Shown: in pieces, positions 1 to 9,161 of the stretch
How positions within the stretch are numbered: the first letter of the stretch is position 1
How the letters are laid out: every line of letters begins with the position of its first letter
Notes under the pieces: model-generated
The model's database searches: none
What the model was told of the DNA's origin: nothing
The model's input: only the letters and a program-made list of their open reading frames with translations
Made by a program: the position numbers and the translations under genes
Source of the DNA: Paenibacillus taichungensis
Lineage (GTDB): Bacteria > Bacillota > Bacilli > Paenibacillales > Paenibacillaceae
Reading direction: 5' to 3'
Length of the DNA stretch: 64,000 nucleotides
Assembly: GCF_003287275.1 (NCBI RefSeq)
Contig: NZ_QEVW01000025.1
Coordinates: forward strand, 248,001-312,000

Positions 1-700
1 AAGGGTTACCTTGCAGGTCCTCAATCAGCAGCGCATCCTTCTCTGGGTTCAGATTGGCTTCCAGCGCGTAGTTGGCGTTGATGAATACCAGGTCTGCTTC
101 ATCCAGTTGACGAGGCATCATGGCTGCATCCAGCTCGATGATATTCAAGTTTTTCGGATTGGCTGTAATATCCTGAATCGTAGAAGTGATATTTGTGTTG
201 TCTTTCAGCGTGATAAGTCCTTCTTTTGCAAGCAACAACAGTCCACGACCGCCGTTGGATGGGTCATTAGGGATGGCTACTTTTGCGCCGTCTTTCAACT
301 CATCCAATGATTTGATTTTTTTGGAATAGCCAGCAAATGGCTCAACATGCACAGGTGTTACAGCAACGAGGTGGAAACCACGTTCTTTGTTCTCTGTATC
401 AAGGTAAGGCTGGTGTTGGAAAAAGTTCGCATCCAGTTGTTTATCTTCAAGCTGTTGGTTAGGTTGAACATAATCATTGAAAGTCACGATTTGCAAGCGA
501 ATACCTTCAGCTTCGAGTTCAGGCTTGATGCTTTCCAAAATTTCCGCATGTGGTGTAGGTGATGCTCCAACTTTCAATTCTACGGTGCGCGGTGCGCCTC
601 CAGCATTGTCAGCTCCGCTGTCGGAATCCTTGTTGTTTCCGCAAGCCGCAAGAACCGCAATCAGCATAATGCTAAGTAGAGCAAAAGACCATTTTTTCAT
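1..700 (-). CDS. metQ: Methionine ABC transporter substrate-binding lipoprotein, 3'-truncated by window edge
   Basis: The reading frame is open from the ATG at 700 to the left edge, so the C-terminus lies outside the window. The start MKKWSFALLSIMLIAVLAAC is a lipoprotein signal with the lipobox LAAC, so Cys20 would be lipidated and the protein anchored outside the membrane. The rest reads as a NlpA/MetQ-type protein that captures methionine for the MetNP importer. It is the last gene of metN-metP-metQ, 81 bases after the permease, and falls under the SAM-I riboswitch upstream of metN. Family and operon order agree; substrate is inferred from both. Confidence 0.93.
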   Translation of the reverse strand, partial: MKKWSFALLSIMLIAVLAACGNNKDSDSGADNAGGAPRTVELKVGASPTPHAEILESIKPELEAEGIRLQIVTFNDYVQPNQQLEDKQLDANFFQHQPYLDTENKERGFHLVAVTPVHVEPFAGYSKKIKSLDELKDGAKVAIPNDPSNGGRGLLLLAKEGLITLKDNTNITSTIQDITANPKNLNIIELDAAMMPRQLDEADLVFINANYALEANLNPEKDALLIEDLQGNP

Positions 701-781
701 GTGTAAAACCCCTTCTCCAATAAATTTTTTTTGCATTTTGCCCCAAACCGATACCGAATCAGGACAAATGCTATATATGTG

Positions 782-1441
782 TTATTTCCTGGTGAACCAT
801 TTAACCAAACGATCGCCAGCCATCTGAAGCACTTGCACCAGAATGATCATAAATACTACGGATATAATCATAATTTCATTCTGATAACGGAAGTATCCGT
901 AGTTGATTGCCAATGTTCCCAGACCTCCACCACCAACCATGCCCGCCATCGCCGTGTATGAAACGAGGGTTACGATTGTAATGGTAATTCCAGCTAAAAG
1001 ACCCGGTAATGCCTCTGGCAGAAGCACACGCCGTACAATCTGTCCGGTCGAAGCTCCCATCGCCTGTGCTGCCTCAATGACGCCACGATCCACTTCACGC
1101 AGTGTAGTTTCCACCAACCGGGCAAAGTATGGAGCTGCGGCAATGACGAGCGGTGGTATAACACCCAGCACACCTGTCGCTGTACCGACCAATGTGCGCG
1201 TAAACGGAATGAGTGCAACAATCAGAATGATAAATGGCACTGAGCGCAAAATGTTTACAATAAACGATAGTATCGTGTACACCACTTGAGACTGGATTGA
1301 AGCCGACCTTGCCGTCATAAACAGCAATACGCCTAGCGGCAAACCAATGATGATCGTGAACAAGCCCGATGCTCCCAGGATTTGCAGTGTTTCAATAGAA
1401 GCCTTACCTATTTCTTCCCAACGTACCGTTGAAAAATCCAT
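782..1441 (-). CDS. metP: Methionine ABC transporter permease
   Basis: A 219-residue integral membrane protein with about five hydrophobic segments and the ABC permease EAA loop (EAAQAMGAS followed by a G and LPEALPG, around residues 123-145), which docks to the ATPase. The length matches the MetI/MetP family. The ATG directly follows the metN stop codon (TAAATG), so the two are translationally coupled. Together with MetN and MetQ it imports L- or D-methionine and derivatives. The call rests on family features and on the riboswitch-controlled operon. Confidence 0.94.
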   Translation of the reverse strand: MDFSTVRWEEIGKASIETLQILGASGLFTIIIGLPLGVLLFMTARSASIQSQVVYTILSFIVNILRSVPFIILIVALIPFTRTLVGTATGVLGVIPPLVIAAAPYFARLVETTLREVDRGVIEAAQAMGASTGQIVRRVLLPEALPGLLAGITITIVTLVSYTAMAGMVGGGGLGTLAINYGYFRYQNEIMIISVVFMIILVQVLQMAGDRLVKWFTRK

Positions 1442-2476
1442 TTAACGGAGCACCTCCACATCAAGTCCCTGATCCACTAACTCTTTAATGGTGAGATTAA
1501 TCTCATCTGACTGCCCCTCAAACCGAACGGTCAGCTGTCCATAGGGTACTTGTTTGATCGTTGAAATGGTGCCTTGCAAAATGGCGAAATCCACTCCTGT
1601 TTTACGAACTGTTCTGGACAAAATCGCCTCATAGGTTTTATTGCCCAAGAAGGATATTTTCACAAGCTTAGAAGCTCCGTTCGTCTGTAATGAGACATCT
1701 GCACTCGCCAGAGCGGTCTCTTCTAATGCAATTCCCACCTCATGGTCCCGCATCATAAAGTCACGCGTAATGGCATGCTGCGGCTTGAGGAATACTTCCG
1801 TCACCGGCCCTTGCTCCACGATGCCCCCCTGATGGATAACCGCCACCTGATCACAGATATTCTGGATCACGTGCATTTCATGGGTGATTAGCACAATCGT
1901 GAGGTTATACTTTTCATTGATATCCAGCAATAACTTCAGAATCGAATCGGTTGTCTGGGGATCCAGTGCCGATGTAGCCTCATCACATAGCAGCACGTTC
2001 GGATCACTCGCGAGTGCTCTCGCAATACCTACCCTTTGCTTCTGTCCGCCTGACAGTTGGGCCGGATATTTATTGCTGTGGTCCTCCAGTCCAACCAATG
2101 CGAGCATTTCCTTCACTTTCCGATCCATTGCAGCCTTGGGCGTATTAACGAGCTTCAAAGGAAAAGCCACATTGTCATATACCGTAGCTGAGGATAACAG
2201 ATTAAAGTGTTGAAAAATCATGCCAATCTTACGCCGTTGTTGCTGCAAATCAGACTTATTGAGATCGGTTAGGTTGATTCCATCAACCCAAACCTCGCCT
2301 GCCGTGGGGCGTTCGAGCAAATTGATACAACGGATCAATGTACTCTTGCCTGCACCGGAATGACCGATAACTCCAAATATTTCACCCTTGCGGATATTCA
2401 AATTTAGATCGGATAAGGCCGTCGTACTTTTTGAACCTTTACCGTACGTCTTGGTTAAACCTTTTAATTCAATCAA
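1442..2476 (-). CDS. metN: Methionine ABC transporter ATP-binding protein
   Basis: ATPase of the methionine importer, 344 residues from the TTG at 2476. Walker A GHSGAGKST lies at 38-46, signature LSGGQ at 141-145, Walker B VLLCDE at 161-166, and a C-terminal NIL-type domain (about 270-344) binds methionine for feedback inhibition in this family. The frame is open further upstream to an ATG at 2548, but that extension lies inside the riboswitch terminator. The TTG has an AAGGAG site 8 bases upstream (2485-2490) and gives the usual MetN length, so I chose it. First gene of metNPQ. Confidence 0.93.
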   Translation of the reverse strand: MIELKGLTKTYGKGSKSTTALSDLNLNIRKGEIFGVIGHSGAGKSTLIRCINLLERPTAGEVWVDGINLTDLNKSDLQQQRRKIGMIFQHFNLLSSATVYDNVAFPLKLVNTPKAAMDRKVKEMLALVGLEDHSNKYPAQLSGGQKQRVGIARALASDPNVLLCDEATSALDPQTTDSILKLLLDINEKYNLTIVLITHEMHVIQNICDQVAVIHQGGIVEQGPVTEVFLKPQHAITRDFMMRDHEVGIALEETALASADVSLQTNGASKLVKISFLGNKTYEAILSRTVRKTGVDFAILQGTISTIKQVPYGQLTVRFEGQSDEINLTIKELVDQGLDVEVLR

Positions 2477-2546
2477 AGTTACTGCTCCTTCCCACTGCCT
2501 ACATGTATCTTTACCCGAATGAAAGGAAAACTCCCCTTCATCGTAC

Positions 2547-2585
2547 AAAAAAAGAGCCCCTTTTGCAGAAACAAAAAGGGCTCTT
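2547..2585 (-). terminator. Riboswitch expression-platform terminator
   Basis: On the minus strand AAGAGCCC pairs with GGGCTCTT across a loop and is followed by a run of seven T. It lies between the SAM-I aptamer and metN, so it is the terminator expected to form when SAM is bound. Confidence 0.9.
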
Positions 2586-2601
2586 CACGTGAAAGATTAT
2601 A

Positions 2602-2743
2602 CCTTCTCATCTGCCAAAATCGTGCTCTGCACCATTTTGTAGGAATTAGCACCTAACATCTATAAAGTATGACACAGCTGTCATGCAGTTATAAATCGGT
2701 TGCCGGGCTTCATCGGGCCTGTCCCTCCGCCGCTCTCGATAAG
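2602..2743 (-). promoter_or_regulatory. SAM-I (S-box) riboswitch aptamer
   Basis: The minus strand reads CTTATCGAGAGCGGCGGAGG, then a GGGACAGGCCCGATGAAGCC segment, then GGCAACC, and further on GGTGCTAATTCC and CAGATGAGAAGG. These are the conserved S-box elements: P1 strands, kink-turn region and J3/4 core. A terminator hairpin follows and then metN. Known family behaviour is that bound S-adenosylmethionine closes the terminator, so the importer is made when SAM is low. Confidence 0.96.
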
Positions 2744-2826
2744 AAATATTTAATTTATAAGTTCAGTAGTAGTTATAATGTTAATGTCATAAATGTTAAT
2801 TCCATCTAACTGTCGATCAGGAACTC

Positions 2827-2855
2827 AGTATAATCCAAGTATTCCGATTTGTCAA
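2827..2855 (-). promoter_or_regulatory. Sigma-A type promoter of metNPQ
   Basis: On the minus strand a perfect TTGACA (2850-2855) is followed by a 17-base spacer and TATACT (2827-2832). Transcription would start about 75-80 bases upstream of the S-box P1 stem. Confidence 0.75.
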
Positions 2856-2875
2856 AGGCAAATATTACTATCCAA

Positions 2876-3604
2876 TTAGTTCGTCGATTGGTGCATTACC
2901 TGCTTATGCCACTTCTCGTTAATGTAGCCATAGGCTGCTTTTAACGTCTCACATACCATATCCACACCCTGCCGGAGTTCCAAAAGATGCTGATCCAGGT
3001 CTTCCAGCTTTACTTTCCCTTGCAAAGTCTGGTGCAGCTGCCACAGATCATCCTGCATTTCGGAATTCATGTAATGAATCTCCATGTTTCGTCGTTTGCG
3101 CAATTTGCTCATCGGCTCACGGTATGAGTCCTTGATCCGGATCAGTTCATTGGCAAGAACATAATGCAGCTTATCATATCCGAACTGTCTTAATACGGTG
3201 AAATAAGAATAATGTGTTTTAACATTGGTTGTATTCAGCTCAAATATTTCATTCAATACCGTACCTAACTTATCCAGAATGGCAAAACATCGGATGAAGC
3301 CATCCTTATAGAAATAGACGTAACGGGCATACTCTGCTTTTTCTGGTATTGTCATATCATCCGTAGAGCCCGCTTTGACTTTCTGACGGAAATGGGAAGC
3401 TGCAAAACAGCTTTGCTCCAATTCATCCAGCGAAGAGATCAATCCCTGGGTCCATATATACAGTTTACGAAAATCATGGGTAGGATCATGATCCACATGC
3501 ATCTGTCGCTGAAATAGCTCAAGCGTGTCCGCCATCGCTTCCATCGCGTCCTTTAGTATGCCTTCGTTCTTACGCGTCTTTTCACCCAGCAACGTTCGCA
3601 GCAT
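2876..3604 (-). CDS. HEPN-family protein (Cthe_2314-like)
   Basis: A 242-residue soluble, mostly helical protein without signal peptide or membrane segment. Residues 170-178 read KRRNMEIHY, which contains an R-x4-H motif (R172, H177) with Asn after the Arg, the hallmark of HEPN domains. The overall sequence resembles the Cthe_2314-like HEPN group of spore formers. HEPN proteins are often RNases, but no minimal-nucleotidyltransferase antitoxin or defence gene is adjacent, so a toxin role is not supported here. Function is unknown. It ends just before the metNPQ promoter region on the same strand. Confidence 0.7.
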   Translation of the reverse strand: MLRTLLGEKTRKNEGILKDAMEAMADTLELFQRQMHVDHDPTHDFRKLYIWTQGLISSLDELEQSCFAASHFRQKVKAGSTDDMTIPEKAEYARYVYFYKDGFIRCFAILDKLGTVLNEIFELNTTNVKTHYSYFTVLRQFGYDKLHYVLANELIRIKDSYREPMSKLRKRRNMEIHYMNSEMQDDLWQLHQTLQGKVKLEDLDQHLLELRQGVDMVCETLKAAYGYINEKWHKQVMHQSTN

Positions 3605-3738
3605 ATATAGCCTCCTCTTTCCACTCTGCAGATCATCAAATTAATAATAATTTATCATATTAAACAAAATCGGAATCAGAGTAAACGTATGACCGCTGCT
3701 TACAATAGGGTGCCCTGACACGCCTGACATCAAACAAA

Positions 3739-3777
3739 GTTCACCTGTCCAATGATGTACATCATCGGATGGTGAAC
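3739..3777 (-). terminator. Long inverted repeat downstream of ctaA
   Basis: GTTCACC pairs with GGTGAAC and the interior nearly pairs throughout (TGTCC-AATGATG against CATCAT-CGGATGG), giving a hairpin of about 39 bases. On the minus strand it is followed by TTTGTTT. It probably ends the ctaA transcript, but the T-run is weak. Confidence 0.5.
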
Positions 3778-3818
3778 TTCACTGGATTCATCCCCTGAAC
3801 TACAATAATTCGGATATA

Positions 3819-4757
3819 TTAGAACCGGTTAACGGGCCGATGCAACTTGTACACCAAGAAACTCATATAGGTTAATACCCCGAACAAAATGGCAATATCA
3901 AGCATATGCGCCAGCGCCACGAACATATACACTTCCGGACGGTTCATCGTGAGCATCAGTCCAAAACCAATGACCACTTGCAACAAAACCAGCACCACAG
4001 AAATGACGCCAAGCGCTCTTAATTCCGTGTTATCCGGATGTTTGCGATACGCAAAATGGCCGAGAATTGCAATGACGATTACTAATGAAACAGCCGCCAC
4101 CCGGTGAGCAAAAGCAACAGCTACGCCTCCCGAGAGCTCAGGAATAATCTGCCCGTTACAGAGCGGAAATCCTGAACAACCTCCAGCAGAATCCGTATGG
4201 CTCACAAATGCTCCAGTATATACCACGAGGTACGTATAGATCGTGGAAAACCATACCAGATTTCGGAACCCTTTACTGACTCTCGGATATCGATTCAGTC
4301 GTTCCAATCCACCATGGCGTGCTTCCTGCCGAATACCAAGCGCCATCATCAAGGAGCTGGCAAAAGCGATTAAGGCAAATCCGAAATGCAGTGCCATGAC
4401 TGCGGAAGATTGGGAGAATACGACAGCAAAAGCCCCCATGATTCCCTGGACAATAACAAATATCAGCGTTAACAGTGAAAACAATTGCAAATCACGGCGT
4501 GATTTACCAAACCGTAAAAATGCTACAAAAGAGGCTATGGACAATAGTCCTGCCAGTGCGCTGACGGCGCGATGGGAAAATTCAATAAGTGAGGCAACAG
4601 TATGTGCAGGCACAAGTTTTCCGTTACATAAAGGCCATTCTGCTCCGCAACCGAGCCCCGATTCCGTTCGGGTTACGACGCCTCCGCCAAATGTAGCCAG
4701 AAACATGACAAGACAGGTTAATACGGTTAACCATTTAAACAAGGTTAAGTGTTTCAA
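3819..4757 (-). CDS. ctaA: Heme A synthase
   Basis: A 312-residue polytopic membrane protein with eight hydrophobic segments in two similar halves. Each half has a paired-cysteine loop (GLGCGAEWPLCNG with C37 and C44; later GGCSGFPLCNG) and heme-ligand histidine signatures (EFSHRAV with H62; FAHRVAA in the second half). This is the COX15/CtaA family, which oxidises the methyl group of heme O to the formyl group of heme A for aa3-type oxidases. It stands alone here; ctaB and sco lie about 19 kb away in this window, so the assembly genes are split. Confidence 0.95.
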   Translation of the reverse strand: MKHLTLFKWLTVLTCLVMFLATFGGGVVTRTESGLGCGAEWPLCNGKLVPAHTVASLIEFSHRAVSALAGLLSIASFVAFLRFGKSRRDLQLFSLLTLIFVIVQGIMGAFAVVFSQSSAVMALHFGFALIAFASSLMMALGIRQEARHGGLERLNRYPRVSKGFRNLVWFSTIYTYLVVYTGAFVSHTDSAGGCSGFPLCNGQIIPELSGGVAVAFAHRVAAVSLVIVIAILGHFAYRKHPDNTELRALGVISVVLVLLQVVIGFGLMLTMNRPEVYMFVALAHMLDIAILFGVLTYMSFLVYKLHRPVNRF

Positions 4758-5059
4758 TTTTTTCTCACCCGCTGTTGGTTTAAGATGGCGAAGAACTACA
4801 TTCTCCGCTTGATTCGGTACTTTGACACTTATTTCACAACTAAATTCATTATACCGGATAAATGTGTCATTGACGCCGCGCTTTGTGACAAAATGTTAAC
4901 GTCTGTCGAAAAGTTGACCCACAGGTCATCGGCAAATATGTACATTATTACAACGTTAGTTTCTCCCGAAAACTCGGAAAATACAAACGCCACTTCCCTA
5001 TTTCAAGAGAAATGGCGTTCCTTTAATTATAACCTTTAACATGGTTAACCTGTCATACT
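4758..5059. other. Intergenic region upstream of ctaA
   Basis: No credible gene. It holds the trx-like gene's terminator (4986-5019) and the presumed ctaA promoter region. Nothing else stands out. Confidence 0.5.
4986..5019 (-). terminator. Terminator of the thioredoxin-like gene
   Basis: AACGCCATTTC pairs with GAAGTGGCGTT on the minus strand, followed by TTGTATTTT. Confidence 0.6.
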
Positions 5060-5404
5060 TTATTTATGAATCGTGTTATACACCTCAACTGCACGCTGCA
5101 GGAATTGCTCAATCTCTTCTCTTGACTTGCGCAGTTTATTCACATAACGCACAAGTTCTCGGCCATCTGTGTAAGCTACAAAGCTAGGGATGCCGAGGAT
5201 ATTTTGCTCTTCGCTCACTGTACCCACCTGATCTACGTCGACCTCAACCAACTTCAGCTCACGAGCAAACTTCTCTTCAACTTCAGGCATAAACGGATCG
5301 ATGTACTTGCAATCACCACACCAATCTGCCTTAAATACAGCTACAGTCAAACGCGGAGATTGGATTGCCACATCAAATTCCGGTTTCGATGTAATCTTTT
5401 CCAT
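5060..5404 (-). CDS. Thioredoxin-family protein
   Basis: A 114-residue cytosolic thioredoxin fold. The redox motif WCGDC sits at about residues 28-32 and the cis-proline loop is GIPSF. The CGDC active site differs from the CGPC of housekeeping thioredoxin, so this is a divergent paralog (compare Bacillus YtpP-type proteins) whose partners are unknown. An AGGAAGATG ribosome binding site precedes the ATG. It is divergent from the DUF2515 gene with a short shared intergenic region. Confidence 0.85.
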   Translation of the reverse strand: MEKITSKPEFDVAIQSPRLTVAVFKADWCGDCKYIDPFMPEVEEKFARELKLVEVDVDQVGTVSEEQNILGIPSFVAYTDGRELVRYVNKLRKSREEIEQFLQRAVEVYNTIHK

Positions 5405-5547
5405 TACAACATCTTCCTTTCTATACCTTGTCTTATCCTCTTAGTGAAGCAAATTGCGGAGTGGAAGTCAAATATTCGGCGCATACTGACATCAACAGCT
5501 TCCTAAACTACAACCGTAATCAGATTATCAGGAAAGGAGGTCATGTC

Positions 5548-6828
5548 ATGACTTCCGTTAAAACAGATTCCTCCGAGTCTGCCCATCACGGCTCAATATT
5601 GCAGATGGTCCGATCCATCCCAGGTGCGGCTAGGGAAGTGTGGAGGGGAAAACAAGCGGCTTGGCAAGCCTCTGCACAGCTTCGTCATCCCTTACGTGAT
5701 ATGGCTTGGGACTCTGATATGGCTGCAACCTTACAAGCAGAGGTGGAGCGCTTATTGCCTGGAAACGAGAATGCTTTTGCCCGCAATACGCTCAGTGCAC
5801 TGGTCTGTGAAGAGGACTGCATCATTCTGGAGGAAATCAAAACATTAACGCAGGAAAACAACCGAAGTAACATCACTCGTACAGCAGCATACCTGGAATG
5901 TTACGAACAGTATCCCGAGCTGCATTGGGCCCTGCTTGCCCATATGGTATCCCGCAACGGCGGATATCACATGACCGATCTTCAGAGCGATCTTATGCAC
6001 AATCTGCAAAATCAAACAGACCGTGAGCACATGTATCGATTACTGGAGCGATGCAATGCTCTCATTTTCCAGGACGCCTATCCACAGCTTCTGTTGTATA
6101 TGAACAGCCGCCGAATTGGACGGAGCTGTTTTCATTTGTTGCCCCATTTTCATGTATCGGTGTTCATGATACCGTTCTGGGAACGATTTTGGCTGGAGCG
6201 ATGCAGCTCGCTGCTTAGTGTGGCATTAATTATTAATGAGCAGAACTATATCGAGAGCCGGGTGGTGCAGCATCCTTATTTTCAAAAAGAAGTGCTGTCC
6301 AAACCCGCATTCCATTTGCATAATCTGGCTGGGTTGAATCATATCGTATTTCCACTCGGACGGGAAAAAGGTCTTGCAGGCCGGGTTATTGAACATTTTG
6401 GCAAGCTGGATGAGCGGATTATGTTTGGCAAAGGCTTATATGCGATGCTGTTTGGCGTGGAACAAGTGTACACACAAGTATTGGAGTTTGCGCGCGCGGT
6501 TCCCCACCGTGGCTCACGTGCCGAATACTGGCCCGGTCTGTTCACCGCACATGAAGATGAAGCCGGAGAAGCTGAGCTCTATAGCCAGGAGCTGCTGGAT
6601 CAAGAATGGCTAGTGGAAGGACAGCGGTTATATAGTCCTGAATTGCTGGCTGTATGGGGTGATACGCCGTACGAACCTATAACAAGGCAGGATTGGCTGC
6701 AAAATCGCGATTGTCTTGGTCATCTCACTGCCCCGCGCCGCCCCTGGCTGTTTGAGATGAGTCATGAACATCGGTATGGCATGTTGAAAACTGCATTGGC
6801 CCATGATGCCAAAACCTTGACGCATTAA
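5548..6828 (+). CDS. DUF2515 family protein (YppC-like)
   Basis: A 426-residue protein. I chose the ATG at 5548 because AAAGGAGG lies 8 bases upstream; the in-frame ATG at 5428 has no such site. The conserved block TRTAAYLECYEQYPELHWALLAHMVSRNGG (about residues 110-140) resembles Bacillus YppC/DUF2515. No signal peptide or clear membrane anchor is seen. The molecular role of this family is unknown. It is flanked by a minus-strand terminator downstream that belongs to the next gene. Confidence 0.8.
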   Translation: MTSVKTDSSESAHHGSILQMVRSIPGAAREVWRGKQAAWQASAQLRHPLRDMAWDSDMAATLQAEVERLLPGNENAFARNTLSALVCEEDCIILEEIKTLTQENNRSNITRTAAYLECYEQYPELHWALLAHMVSRNGGYHMTDLQSDLMHNLQNQTDREHMYRLLERCNALIFQDAYPQLLLYMNSRRIGRSCFHLLPHFHVSVFMIPFWERFWLERCSSLLSVALIINEQNYIESRVVQHPYFQKEVLSKPAFHLHNLAGLNHIVFPLGREKGLAGRVIEHFGKLDERIMFGKGLYAMLFGVEQVYTQVLEFARAVPHRGSRAEYWPGLFTAHEDEAGEAELYSQELLDQEWLVEGQRLYSPELLAVWGDTPYEPITRQDWLQNRDCLGHLTAPRRPWLFEMSHEHRYGMLKTALAHDAKTLTH

Positions 6829-6892
6829 GGACAGAAGCTGTATAGGGATTCGTCTAGAAGAAAATAATGGACTACCTTTATTGGGTATAATA

Positions 6893-6928
6893 AAAAAGCC
6901 CTGTCCGCTATGAAAGCAGACAGAGCTT
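6893..6928 (-). terminator. Terminator of the murJ-like operon
   Basis: On the minus strand AAGCTCTGTC pairs with GACAGGGCTT, followed by TTTTTATT. Confidence 0.8.
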
Positions 6929-6977
6929 GTACTTATTTCAAACAATATAACGAAGTGTGTATTAGTGTGTTGATCGA

Positions 6978-8606
6978 TTATCCACGTTGCCCGGCTCCAC
7001 GTTGTAGACGCATGAGCGGACGGAGTATTTTTTGCAAAATACGAGGGTAACTGCCCAGTTCGTCTTTACGAAGTACACGTAGAACAACCATGAGTACCAG
7101 ATACACGACAACCACAAGCGCACCCACAAACAGACAGGTAACGAGGAATGATACACGTGCTGGCAGGAATAAATCAAAGATGGAGTTCCCGGCCCAGTTC
7201 GCTGCAAAACCAACACCTGCTGCAAGCAGCACGGTAATGATGAATCCTTTCCAACGATCACCCATGATCGAGAAATCAACAATTTTGCGAAGCACCCGCA
7301 GATTGAGGTACGTAATAACCAGGAAACACAGTGCTGTCGCAATAATGATTCCGTAAATGCCAAAAATCGGAGCCAGGATTAAACTCGCTATGAGTTTGAC
7401 TACGATACCCGCAGCTACACTGAGCATTGTAATCCGTGGTTTACCTACCCCAAGCAAAATGGAGTTCGTGGTCATCATCGTAATTTGGAAAATGGTTCCG
7501 AATGTCAGCAATGTAATGATTGGTGTACCGTCTGGACTAGTAAACAGCAAGCCGTTAACGGAATATGCTGCCGCACATAGAGCGATAACGATTGGCATCC
7601 CGGTCAGAATTGAAATGCGCAAAGCAAGCGTCACCTGATTTTTCAGATGAACTTCATCCTTGCGTGCAAAAGCTGCCGAAATGACTGGCACAAGTGATTG
7701 ACTCAGTGCGATAGCCAAAATCGGAGGAATGCCTGCAATACTTTGGGCCTTGGCACCGAGGATGGCAAGAACTCCTGTCGCTTCTTCCAGTCCGACTCGT
7801 CCGCTAAGCAGTGGAACTACCAGCGATGAATCGATAAAGTTAATCGCCGGAACAGCGAGTGAAGATAAAACGATTGGTATCGAAAGTTTGAATATATCGC
7901 TGTAAATACCCCGCATGGGCAATTGCTCCGCACGCTCGTAATTCAATTGAGCCGCACGGTCATTTTTGCGAAGCTTCAAGGTGAAGTACAGCATGACAGC
8001 AAAAGCGCCAATACTTCCGAATACGCCCCCAAATGAAGCCCCTGCCGCAATGGTTTGATCATCATAATTCCATTGCAGCATAACAAACGCCACGATGATC
8101 GCTGTACCTACACGTGCAAACTGCTCCACAATCTGTGAAATGCCGCCTGCCGTCATATTGCCACGACCCTGGAAATATCCACGCATCATTGCGATGGCCG
8201 GGAAGAGAAGCAGCGCTGGAGCCAAGGCCCGAATGGCGCTCACCGATTCCGGTACTTTGGATACGTACGTCGCATAATACGGTGCTGCGAACCATAATAA
8301 AGCAGACATTACGACCCCGGCTACAGCCGCAAAGATCAGAGCTGCACGGTAGATTTGTTGTGCTTCACCTGCGCGTCCCAGTGCATAACGTTCCGAGACC
8401 ATTTTACTAAGTGTACTCGGTATGCCTGCTGTAGCTACGGTTAACAGCATTAAATATACCGTGTTGGAGATGGTAAACGATGCGTTACCGATATCGCCGA
8501 GGATATGCTCCAGCGGCACCCGTTGAACCAATCCGAGTACCCTCGCAATCAGCGCAGCTGCCGCCAAGATGAGCGTACCTCTAATGAATGTTTCCTTCTT
8601 TGACAA
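6978..8606 (-). CDS. MurJ/YtgP-like polysaccharide or lipid II flippase (MOP superfamily)
   Basis: A 542-residue protein with about 14 hydrophobic segments, typical of MOP-superfamily exporters. The N-terminus FIRGTLILAAAALIARVLGLVQRVPL is the SpoVB/YtgP/MurJ-type start, and GYFQGRGNM and the YLNLRVLRK region also fit. The family moves lipid-linked cell-wall precursors across the membrane; whether this copy is the main lipid II flippase is inferred. I chose the TTG at 8606 because GAAGGGG lies 7 bases upstream (8614-8620), rather than the ATG at 8642. It is the last of three minus-strand genes starting with the HAD gene. Confidence 0.85.
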   Translation of the reverse strand: MSKKETFIRGTLILAAAALIARVLGLVQRVPLEHILGDIGNASFTISNTVYLMLLTVATAGIPSTLSKMVSERYALGRAGEAQQIYRAALIFAAVAGVVMSALLWFAAPYYATYVSKVPESVSAIRALAPALLLFPAIAMMRGYFQGRGNMTAGGISQIVEQFARVGTAIIVAFVMLQWNYDDQTIAAGASFGGVFGSIGAFAVMLYFTLKLRKNDRAAQLNYERAEQLPMRGIYSDIFKLSIPIVLSSLAVPAINFIDSSLVVPLLSGRVGLEEATGVLAILGAKAQSIAGIPPILAIALSQSLVPVISAAFARKDEVHLKNQVTLALRISILTGMPIVIALCAAAYSVNGLLFTSPDGTPIITLLTFGTIFQITMMTTNSILLGVGKPRITMLSVAAGIVVKLIASLILAPIFGIYGIIIATALCFLVITYLNLRVLRKIVDFSIMGDRWKGFIITVLLAAGVGFAANWAGNSIFDLFLPARVSFLVTCLFVGALVVVVYLVLMVVLRVLRKDELGSYPRILQKILRPLMRLQRGAGQRG

Positions 8607-8666
8607 GCCAATTCCCCTTCTTTCCCCCACAACGACGTGCATCCAGATGAAGTCGCTCCCGAACGT

Positions 8667-9158
8667 CTATGCGAATCTTACCACCCAGATAATAAACAGA
8701 ACAATCATGACGATTTGCAAAATAATTTTCATTACGGTACTCGTAAACAGCCCCACCACGGAACCAAATCCGACTTTGGAAGCTTTGGCTGGTGAAGAAC
8801 CTCCGATCAGTTCCCCGATAAAAGCACCGATAAATGGCCCCAGTACCAGTCCGAATGCCGGAATGACAAATGGGCCAATGATGACACCAATCGTACTGAG
8901 AGTCGTCGATAATTTGGAGCCGCCGAATTTCTTCACACCCCAGGCACTGACGACATAATCAGCCACAAACAGCACCACTACGATCAAAATCTGGATAATC
9001 CAGAACCATACACCGAACGGAACAAAGCTGAAGAACCAGCCATAGACCAGAAACGCGAAGAAAATCGCTACAGCACCAGGCAGTATAGGATATACCGTTC
9101 CGGCCATCCCCACCGCAAACAGCAGTACAATTAAAATCCAGCCAACGGTTGCGAGCAA
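8667..9158 (-). CDS. DUF456 family membrane protein
   Basis: A 163-residue protein made almost wholly of four or five hydrophobic segments, with the glycine-rich GPFIGAFIGELIGG motif characteristic of DUF456. It starts with TTG at 9158, with GAAGGGGG 8 bases upstream; this site overlaps the stop codon of the HAD gene, so the two are coupled. The function of the family is unknown. Its position between a HAD phosphatase and a flippase does not define it. Confidence 0.85.
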   Translation of the reverse strand: MLATVGWILIVLLFAVGMAGTVYPILPGAVAIFFAFLVYGWFFSFVPFGVWFWIIQILIVVVLFVADYVVSAWGVKKFGGSKLSTTLSTIGVIIGPFVIPAFGLVLGPFIGAFIGELIGGSSPAKASKVGFGSVVGLFTSTVMKIILQIVMIVLFIIWVVRFA

Positions 9159-9161
9159 AGG

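Noticed and set aside
2876..3604. HEPN gene as part of a toxin-antitoxin or defence system
   Set aside because: No nucleotidyltransferase, Schlafen, CRISPR or other defence gene is nearby; neighbours are metabolic.
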